Shown here in pieces: positions 1-4,444 of a DNA stretch of 5,245 bases. Source of the stretch: an uncultured Bacteroidales bacterium (lineage in GTDB: Bacteria > Bacteroidota > Bacteroidia > Bacteroidales > UBA932); the NCBI GenBank assembly GCA_934702165.1, contig CAKUYG010000148.1, positions 1-5,245 on the forward strand, read 5' to 3'. A program made the position numbers and the translations under genes. Position 1 is the stretch's first letter. Each line of letters starts with the position of its first letter. The notes under the pieces were generated by a model, which worked only from the letters and a program-made list of their open reading frames with translations, did not search any database and was not told the DNA's origin.

Positions 1-1416
1 GTAGCCGCTGTTGATATAGAATGCCCCGTTGCCGTCCTGCTTGTAGAGCGGGCTGGTGGCGGGGTAAAATCTGCTCGGCGGCACTCCGCCCTCGAATGCG
101 AGGATGAAGTTCTCGTTGAGGATGATCCTGAATCCGGCTCCGGCGGTGATGTGCGGCCTGTCGTGCCCGCTGCCATTGCCCATGTAGGCTTCGTATGAGG
201 CGCGGTATTCTTCTTTTCCCTTGAAACTCATGTCCCTGCCGCGTGTGACCATGGTCCCGTCACTGAATATGCTCAGGCCCAGGGAGAGGTCCTGGCCGAA
301 GACGGAGAAATTATAGAATCTCCAGCGCAGTTCAGCCACGTAGCTTGCCATGTCAAGGCCCACGACCCTGTTGCGCATGATGCCGCGCACGGTGCGGTAG
401 CCTCCCATCCCGTCGCGGTCGCAGCTTTCTCCCATCAAGGTGATGAAAGGCAGGACGTAGTAGGGGGCGGAGTTGCCGAAGTTCCCTTCGTAGTTGAGCC
501 TGTAGGCGAACGTGAGCTTGTTGCCGCCGATGAGAGGGAAGTACTGTCTCATGGTCAGGGAGTAGCGGTAGAACGGGTTGGTGGTTCCGAGCCAGCGTGG
601 GGCGAGCATCAGGTGTCCTTCTGCCCAGATGCCCCGTGTCGGGGCGCCCTCTTTGTCGCGGCTGTCGTAGACAAGGCCGAGCCTGATGCTGCTGCAGAAT
701 CCTCCGTCGGCTTCTTCGTCGCCTATCAGTCCCCAGCGCCGGTAGTTCTCGAAGAGAGTTGGCTCGCTGTCGGGGAAATGATTGTAGTCGGCTTTGCCTT
801 TGTTTAGGCTGGCCCGGTCAATTACGCCTTCGTCTATCCACCTGAAGTGGTAGCCCGCCTCCCAGCTGAGGTGCTCGCCGAGGGGTCCTATCATGTCCGT
901 CTTGCCTATCAGCTGGCTTCGGTCCGCCTTGTAGTATGGGCTGTAGAGATGCTGTGCGGGGTCCTGCGGCCCTTTTGAGTTGGCTTTGCCGAGAGCTACC
1001 CTCTCGTGGTCGTACCAGGAGGCGTATCCGTTGAAGCCGTAGAAGTCGAGGGCTTTGTCGAGGGAGAGGACGAAGGAAGTGGACCAGCGGACTCCGGGGA
1101 TGAGCTTCTTGTTGTCATACATCAGGAAGTATTGCTGTGAGCCTTTGGAGAACAGGGACGCTTCGAAGTAGGTCTTGGAGGCGTAGTTGGGGTAGAGGCT
1201 GCCGTCTCCGTAGTCGAAGAGATTGGCAAAGGCCCCATATTGTATGCCTTTGTCGGCGTCGAAGGCTGCAAGCGGCAGGGCGAGGAAGCTGTATCCCCGC
1301 TTTGTGTCCGTGGAGTCCGGCCGCTCCGCTCCCGTCCCGGCGGCTAGTGTGGCGCTTGTGAAGAGGCAGGCCGTCAGTGCTGCCAGAAGTGCTGCGGATC
1401 TTGATGTGAATCTCAT
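1..1416 (-). CDS. BamA/TamA (Omp85)-family outer-membrane beta-barrel protein, C-terminus cut by window edge
   Basis: Reading the minus strand from ATG at 1416 gives 472 codons with no stop up to base 1, so the gene continues off the left edge. Residues 1-26 look like a signal peptide (MRFTSRS, then a hydrophobic Ala/Leu stretch), implying export. Residues about 40-200 resemble DUF5982, the N-terminal region found on Bacteroidota surface-antigen proteins (FLALP near 44, IQYGA near 58, NLFDYGDG at 65-72, DFYGFNGY at 124-131). Residues about 240-472 look like an Omp85 barrel: YDSRDKEG at 250-257, PTRGIWAE at 259-266, and GGYRTVRGI at 338-346, which contains the VRG(F/Y)-type motif of the barrel-lumen loop. 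The last visible residues (GAFYINSGY) resemble a final beta-strand, so probably only a few residues are missing. No POTRA repeats are visible, so this is not BamA itself. The substrate or partner is unknown. Family assignment is firm; role is not. Confidence 0.9.
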   Translation of the reverse strand, partial: MRFTSRSAALLAALTACLFTSATLAAGTGAERPDSTDTKRGYSFLALPLAAFDADKGIQYGAFANLFDYGDGSLYPNYASKTYFEASLFSKGSQQYFLMYDNKKLIPGVRWSTSFVLSLDKALDFYGFNGYASWYDHERVALGKANSKGPQDPAQHLYSPYYKADRSQLIGKTDMIGPLGEHLSWEAGYHFRWIDEGVIDRASLNKGKADYNHFPDSEPTLFENYRRWGLIGDEEADGGFCSSIRLGLVYDSRDKEGAPTRGIWAEGHLMLAPRWLGTTNPFYRYSLTMRQYFPLIGGNKLTFAYRLNYEGNFGNSAPYYVLPFITLMGESCDRDGMGGYRTVRGIMRNRVVGLDMASYVAELRWRFYNFSVFGQDLSLGLSIFSDGTMVTRGRDMSFKGKEEYRASYEAYMGNGSGHDRPHITAGAGFRIILNENFILAFEGGVPPSRFYPATSPLYKQDGNGAFYINSGY

Positions 1417-1424
1417 ATCTGCTA

Positions 1425-1432
1425 CAAAGATA
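1425..1432 (-). promoter_or_regulatory. Bacteroidota -7 box (TATCTTTG) just upstream of the Omp85-family gene
   Basis: The minus strand reads TATCTTTG, an exact match to TAnnTTTG, ending 8 nt before the ATG at 1416. I see no TTTG-like -33 element at the expected 19-20 nt upstream, so the promoter is partial. If used, transcription would begin within a few bases of the start codon, giving an almost leaderless mRNA. It would also exclude the in-frame ATG at 1437, which lies upstream of the box. Confidence 0.5.
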
Positions 1433-1530
1433 AGCATTTGCGCGGATTGTTCGGATGGATGTCGCTGTGGCCTTACTCAAATTTTTGCTTATTTCTAAAG
1501 GCTTGATTTTCAGGCAGGCAAAAAAATATT

Positions 1531-1552
1531 AAAATTTTTTCAAAAAAATTTT
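1531..1552. repeat. A/T-only inverted repeat next to the small-RNA promoter
   Basis: AAAATTTTTT (1531-1540) is followed after two bases by its exact reverse complement AAAAAATTTT (1543-1552). On the minus strand a run of seven T lies just downstream (1526-1520). It could therefore be a weak A/U-only terminator for the operon arriving from the right. On the plus strand the same A-tracts lie at and upstream of the -33 element and could act as bent or UP-like DNA. Neither role can be proved from sequence, and an A/U-only stem would be a poor terminator. Confidence 0.35.
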
Positions 1553-1580
1553 GGAGAATAAAATAAAAGTACTACCTTTG
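1550..1580 (+). promoter_or_regulatory. Complete Bacteroidota sigma-type promoter (TTTG-N19-TACCTTTG)
   Basis: TTTG at 1550-1553 and TACCTTTG at 1573-1580 are separated by 19 bp, matching the -33/-7 promoter described for the Bacteroidota primary sigma factor. A/T-rich tracts precede it (1520-1552). It is the only promoter in the window with both elements. It points away from the Omp85-family gene and towards the 3' end of the oppositely oriented operon, so it drives no protein gene I can recognise. The expected transcription start is about 1584-1587. Confidence 0.8.
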
Positions 1581-1585
1581 CATTC

Positions 1586-1700
1586 GGGTTGAGCAAGTGA
1601 CCGTTCTGGCCCGTCAACCTATTGGTTATTAGTTTTAGTGTTATTAATTATGTGGTTAGTATGAGTTGTTGCCGTGACGGTCACAACTCATTTCTTTTTT
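1586..1700 (+). ncRNA. Candidate free-standing small RNA (about 115 nt), unknown family
   Basis: The span is bounded by a full promoter (1550-1580) and a hairpin plus T-tract (1661-1700), and it holds no convincing ORF. Two helices can be drawn locally: GGTTGA (1587-1592) with TCAACC (1614-1619), and the terminator stem. A longer alternative pairs 1591-1610 with 1671-1689: GAG/CTC, then GTGACCGT/ACGGTCAC, then two U-G pairs and GGC/GCC around one mismatch. This second fold is rod-like and encloses about 60 nt of U-rich sequence, which includes a small AACC/GGTT hairpin (1616-1627). Size and architecture invite comparison with the 6S-Flavo and Bacteroidales-1 RNA families, but I cannot recall their consensus well enough to assign it. 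The 5' end is estimated from promoter spacing. The last 13 nt are antisense to the final codons of the pseudouridine synthase gene. It could instead be a transcript with no function of its own. Confidence 0.6.
1661..1700 (+). terminator. Rho-independent terminator, plus strand
   Basis: ATGAGTTGT (1661-1669) pairs perfectly with ACAACTCAT (1683-1691). After one T/C mismatch the stem continues with GCCG (1671-1674) against CGGT (1678-1681), closing a TGA loop. It is followed by TTTCTTTTTT (1691-1700). The T-tract is on the plus strand only; the minus-strand side runs into ACTAACCACA, so it should not stop the convergent operon efficiently. The stem contains the stop codon (1688-1690) of the minus-strand pseudouridine synthase gene. 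Confidence 0.75.
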
Positions 1701-2962
1701 ATGTCCTGTCCGCTGCGGAAAGTCAGTTCTTCTCCCGTCTCAGGATGTCTCAGCGAGATGCTTTCGGCATGCAGCCAGAGGCGCCCGTGCTCCGGGCTGC
1801 CGTAGAGCTTGTCTCCGCGTATCGGGCGTCCCAAGCCTGACGGGTGGGCGCAGTGGACACGCAGCTGATGTGTCCTGCCGGTCTTTGGATGGAGGAGGAT
1901 TTCGGTCTCTCCGTCAGGGAGTTCGGAGCAGACTTCGTATTCTGTGATAGCGAGTTTCCCCTTCTCATGGTCTACCATCTGTCTCGGTCTGTCGTACCAG
2001 TCAGTGATCAGCGGAAGTGCTATTGTGCCCTTCCTGGCACGCGGGAATGGACCCTGGCCTGCGGAGAGTCTGGCCCTGTAGGTCTTGCGGACCTGTCTTG
2101 CGGCGAACTGGGCCTCGATGGCGGATTTTGTGCCTGCGTCTCTGGCAAAGATGATGACTCCTGAGGTGTCCATATCCAGGCGGTGGCAGGAATGGACTTC
2201 GCCGTATCGGCCCTGTAGCCATTCGAGCAGGGATTTTGCGCTGGTGCGCCCAGGGACGGAGAGCATCCCTGACGGCTTGTCGGCTACTATTATAGATTGA
2301 TCTTCGTATATGACAGACGGCTCTTCTCTGGTGAATTCGGCGTCAAGCGGATTGGGTTCCACCTCAAGACCTTCCATCATGAAACTGAGCAGCGGGCCGC
2401 ATTTGCCGGTGCATGAGGGATAGAAACGTCCATGCTCGCGGACTTCGCCGCGCGGGGAATCGCCGTACCAGAATTCGCCCATGGCTATGGGGCGCATGGA
2501 GTGGGAGTATGCGTATTGGAGGAGTTTCGGGGCGGCGCAGTCTCCAGTACCGCCGGGCGGGACGAGCCCGCGGCGGGCAAAAACCTCTTTGATGCTGAGA
2601 CGTTCTCCGCGTGCGTTTGAGACTATATATTGGTCGAAGAGCCAGTCCTGAAGTTCTGCCGAGGCACGGCTTTTCTCTTCACCAGGTGGCATTTCGCTGA
2701 TCTCGGCTTCACGCATCTTGAAGTGTCCGGTCGGGGCAGTGATATCGAATATCGGCGGGACGAAGCCTTCGACGAGGGCTCTTCCGCAGGCAAGTCCGCT
2801 GAATGCGTATAGAAAGCCTCCGTCTGTCTGCAGTATGCCCATCATCTTGCCGCAGCAGAACAGGCTGTCCAGCTGCGGAGAAGCTTGTATTCTGGAAATC
2901 AGTTCTTTGGATGCCTCGACAATCTGTGGTGCGGGGACGTAACGGAAAGGATATGTAAACAT
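1688..2962 (-). CDS. RluA-family RNA pseudouridine synthase with Bacteroidota-type N-terminal domain
   Basis: This 424-residue cytoplasmic enzyme is predicted to convert specific uridines in rRNA or tRNA to pseudouridine. Residues about 215-420 are the RluA-type catalytic domain: DKPSGMLSVPG (228-238), HRLDMDTSG (260-268) with catalytic Asp263, KTGRTHQLRVH (360-370) and GDKLYG (383-388). Residues 1-210 form an additional domain found on Bacteroidota homologues, with GTGDCAAPKLLQYAY (138-152), EFWYGDSP (163-170) and YPSCTGKC (181-188); its function is unknown to me. As I remember them, typical homologues are about 550 residues with a coiled coil inside this N-terminal part. Here only a short linker (about 85-100) is present. 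ATG 2962 is chosen because it begins the conserved FTYPF segment and lies 1 nt after the maf stop codon. An earlier in-frame ATG at 3058 would overlap maf by 95 nt. It is last in the operon. The target uridine cannot be read from sequence. Confidence 0.92.
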   Translation of the reverse strand: MFTYPFRYVPAPQIVEASKELISRIQASPQLDSLFCCGKMMGILQTDGGFLYAFSGLACGRALVEGFVPPIFDITAPTGHFKMREAEISEMPPGEEKSRASAELQDWLFDQYIVSNARGERLSIKEVFARRGLVPPGGTGDCAAPKLLQYAYSHSMRPIAMGEFWYGDSPRGEVREHGRFYPSCTGKCGPLLSFMMEGLEVEPNPLDAEFTREEPSVIYEDQSIIVADKPSGMLSVPGRTSAKSLLEWLQGRYGEVHSCHRLDMDTSGVIIFARDAGTKSAIEAQFAARQVRKTYRARLSAGQGPFPRARKGTIALPLITDWYDRPRQMVDHEKGKLAITEYEVCSELPDGETEILLHPKTGRTHQLRVHCAHPSGLGRPIRGDKLYGSPEHGRLWLHAESISLRHPETGEELTFRSGQDIKKK

Positions 2963-2963
2963 C

Positions 2964-3533
2964 CTATCGGAGGAAATCCTGCAGGGCCGCCGCGACTTTG
3001 TGTACGGGGAGTCCCATGACGTTGTAGAAAGAGCCGCAGATGCCGGATATGCCCACATAGCCTATCCATTCCTGCACGCCGTAGGCGCCGGCCTTGTCGA
3101 ATGGCTTGTAGTTGTCTATATAATAGTCTATCTGCTCCTGGCTCAGAGGCAGGAAATCGACTCTCGTGGAGTCCGTGAAACTGACCTCATGTCCGGCATC
3201 GCGGATGACAACTGCCGTCACGACTTCATGGCTGCGTCCCGACAGAAGGTGCAGCATCCTGTCTGCTTCATGCCGTGAATGCGGTTTGCCGAGCACCGTC
3301 CCGTCCAAAATGACGACGGTGTCGGCGGTCAGCAGAACCTCGTCTGGTCCGAGCGGACGGTGGAATCCGTGGGACTTGCCGAGGGCCATGTCGAGTGGGA
3401 TGCGGTGTGCTTCAACTCCAGGCTCCGGACCCTCGTCGAAAGTGTTGTCCTTGTCGACGGTGAATTCGAGGTTGAGTCCGGCGAGCAGCTCCTTGCGTCT
3501 CGGGGAGCCGCTTCCGAGTATAAGATGCTTCAT
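2964..3533 (-). CDS. maf: Maf/YhdE-family nucleoside triphosphate pyrophosphatase (dTTP/UTP type)
   Basis: This 189-residue cytoplasmic protein has the usual length for Maf. Maf enzymes hydrolyse nucleoside triphosphates to the monophosphate plus pyrophosphate, and the YhdE branch acts on dTTP, UTP and modified pyrimidine nucleotides. Visible motifs are the N-terminal loop GSGSPRRKELL (7-17), LLTADTVV (67-74) with the catalytic Asp71, LGKP (81-84), SGRSHEVVTAV (98-108), DKAGAYGVQ (146-154) and GSFYNVMGLP (167-176). The DKAGAYGxQ form, rather than the CAGS form of the YceF branch, indicates dTTP/UTP specificity. The ATG lies 1 nt after the kdsC stop codon, and its own stop codon lies 1 nt before the next gene, which points to translational coupling. 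In some bacteria Maf has been linked to control of division or septation; nothing in this sequence speaks to that. Confidence 0.95.
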   Translation of the reverse strand: MKHLILGSGSPRRKELLAGLNLEFTVDKDNTFDEGPEPGVEAHRIPLDMALGKSHGFHRPLGPDEVLLTADTVVILDGTVLGKPHSRHEADRMLHLLSGRSHEVVTAVVIRDAGHEVSFTDSTRVDFLPLSQEQIDYYIDNYKPFDKAGAYGVQEWIGYVGISGICGSFYNVMGLPVHKVAAALQDFLR

Positions 3534-3534
3534 C

Positions 3535-4068
3535 TCAATAGATCTGATCGTATTTGTCCTCGTCGAAGTGCCATTTGTCCTGGGCTTTGAGGATCATTTC
3601 GATTCCCTCGCGCAGACAGCCGTGGCCTCCGCTGCGGCGGGTGACGAAGTCAGCCGCCTGCCGTGCCTCCGGCACGGCGTCTGCGGGGGCGAAGCCCGCC
3701 CCGCAGCGGCGGAGCACCTGCGTGTCGGGGATGTCGTCGCCGAAATACGCGACCTCCTCCGCTTTCAGTCCGTTGTCGGAGAGGAACTGATTGAATACCT
3801 TGAGTTTGCCGCGCACTCCGAGGTGGAGGTTCTGCTCGCTGGCCCCCATGTGCAGGCAGCGGCTGTGCAGCGCCGGAGTGTCTCCTCCGGAGATTACTCC
3901 GATGATGAATCCCTTTGCGGCTGCGACTCTGGAGGCGAAGGAGTCCTTGGCGTCCACTATCCGCACGAGATCCTCCGGATTGGGTCCGACGGGGATTATG
4001 CAGCCGTCGGTGAGCACACCGTCGATGTCATAGACGATGGCCTTGATCTGCTTAAGATTTGGTGCCAT
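3535..4068 (-). CDS. kdsC: 3-deoxy-D-manno-octulosonate 8-phosphate phosphatase (KdsC, HAD superfamily)
   Basis: KdsC removes the phosphate from Kdo-8-phosphate, giving Kdo for the lipopolysaccharide core; it is a cytoplasmic enzyme and usually a tetramer. The 177 residues fit this small, cap-less HAD type. Motif I is [10 protein letters not shown] (13-22), with nucleophile Asp14 and acid/base Asp16. Motif II is ISGG (59-62), motif III is Lys88 in GVRGKLKVF, and motif IV is FGDDIPD (109-115). [11 protein letters not shown] (144-154 approximately) matches the KdsC C-terminal signature. One departure is KDSFA at 41-45, where I expect KDGxx near the active site. The gene starts inside the end of the DUF3467 gene (17-nt overlap) and stops 1 nt before maf. 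The family assignment is strong. Other Kdo genes (kdsA, kdsB, kdsD) are not in the window. Confidence 0.92.
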   Translation of the reverse strand: MAPNLKQIKAIVYDIDGVLTDGCIIPVGPNPEDLVRIVDAKDSFASRVAAAKGFIIGVISGGDTPALHSRCLHMGASEQNLHLGVRGKLKVFNQFLSDNGLKAEEVAYFGDDIPDTQVLRRCGAGFAPADAVPEARQAADFVTRRSGGHGCLREGIEMILKAQDKWHFDEDKYDQIY

Positions 4069-4372
4069 TAGGATTGAGGTCGGCGATGTTGAACGTGTTT
4101 CCGGCCTGCCTCTGGCCTTCCATCTCTATATGGCCGAACTGGGCCTCGTACTTGCTGATGTTGTCCACAAGTGCGTTGAGCAGCCGCTTGCAGTGTTCTG
4201 GAGCCATCACGATGCGGCTCTGCACCTCCGGCTTCGGGAGTCCCGGCAGAATCGTCGCGAAGTCGAGTATGAACTCGCTCCGGGAGTGGGTGATGATGGC
4301 CAGATTGGAGTACGAGCCGCGGGCCACTTCCGGCTTGAGCTCTATGTTGATCTGCTTTTCTTCTTTGTCCAT
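4052..4372 (-). CDS. DUF3467 family protein, function unknown
   Basis: This is a 106-residue soluble protein with no signal peptide or membrane segment. It matches DUF3467, a small family widespread in Bacteroidota. The recognisable core is [20 protein letters not shown] (19-38) followed by [19 protein letters not shown] (52-70) and ISKYEAQFG (72-80). The tail (85-106) is polar and rich in Asn, Gln and Gly. The start is well defined: ATG 4372 is the first start after an in-frame TAG two codons upstream. It is the promoter-proximal gene of the operon, 28 nt downstream of a -7 box, and its last 17 nt overlap kdsC. The neighbours suggest co-expression with envelope and nucleotide housekeeping but not a function. 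Confidence 0.88.
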   Translation of the reverse strand: MDKEEKQINIELKPEVARGSYSNLAIITHSRSEFILDFATILPGLPKPEVQSRIVMAPEHCKRLLNALVDNISKYEAQFGHIEMEGQRQAGNTFNIADLNPNGTKS

Positions 4373-4400
4373 GCTCTATATGTTTTAAAGTCACAGTCCG

Positions 4401-4408
4401 CAAAGTTA
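4401..4408 (-). promoter_or_regulatory. Bacteroidota -7 box (TAACTTTG) for the DUF3467-kdsC-maf-rlu operon
   Basis: The minus strand reads TAACTTTG, an exact TAnnTTTG match, 28 nt before the DUF3467 start codon, leaving a leader of roughly 25 nt. No clear TTTG is present about 19 nt further upstream (near 4428-4431). That position is instead next to the -7 box of the divergent valS promoter. The A/T-rich leader lacks a Shine-Dalgarno motif, as is usual in Bacteroidota. Confidence 0.6.
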
Positions 4409-4430
4409 CGAATTCTATTGAAAAATTGCC

Positions 4431-4438
4431 TATCTTTG
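4431..4438 (+). promoter_or_regulatory. Bacteroidota -7 box (TATCTTTG) for valS
   Basis: TATCTTTG on the plus strand matches TAnnTTTG and ends 6 nt before the valS ATG at 4445. Transcription would start only about 0-4 nt before the start codon. No TTTG is seen at the expected -33 position (about 4408-4411), so the match is to the -7 element only. Confidence 0.55.
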
Positions 4439-4444
4439 TGTCCT

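Noticed and set aside
613..807. 64-codon plus-strand open frame
   Set aside because: It is fully inside and antisense to the Omp85-family gene, with no promoter or family resemblance.
1417..1437. Upstream in-frame ATG at 1437 for the Omp85-family gene
   Set aside because: It would add MLIFVAD before a normal signal peptide, and it lies upstream of the TATCTTTG box, so it would not be on a transcript from that promoter. ATG 1416 gives the cleaner N-terminus, though 1437 is not excluded if a different promoter is used.
1115..1480. 121-codon minus-strand open frame overlapping the start of the Omp85-family gene
   Set aside because: It begins at a TTG in another frame and overlaps a clear signal-peptide coding region; its Arg/His/Leu-rich translation is typical of an out-of-frame shadow.
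1531..1552. A/T-only inverted repeat as the definite terminator of the operon
   Set aside because: It has no G/C pairs and only a 2-base nominal loop, so I kept it as a repeat with a possible weak terminator role rather than calling a terminator.
1622..1840. 72-codon plus-strand open frame starting at TTG inside the small-RNA region
   Set aside because: It runs through the terminator hairpin and T-tract and then antisense to the pseudouridine synthase gene, with no coding signature.
2964..3058. N-terminal extension of the pseudouridine synthase to ATG 3058 (32 more residues)
   Set aside because: It would overlap maf by 95 nt, and the added residues are just maf read in another frame. The ATG at 2962 begins the conserved FTYPF segment and sits 1 nt after the maf stop codon.
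3166..4071. 301-codon plus-strand open frame
   Set aside because: It lies opposite maf and kdsC, both unmistakable on the minus strand. Its translation is low-complexity and resembles no family I recognise; it is a by-product of G/C-rich codon use.
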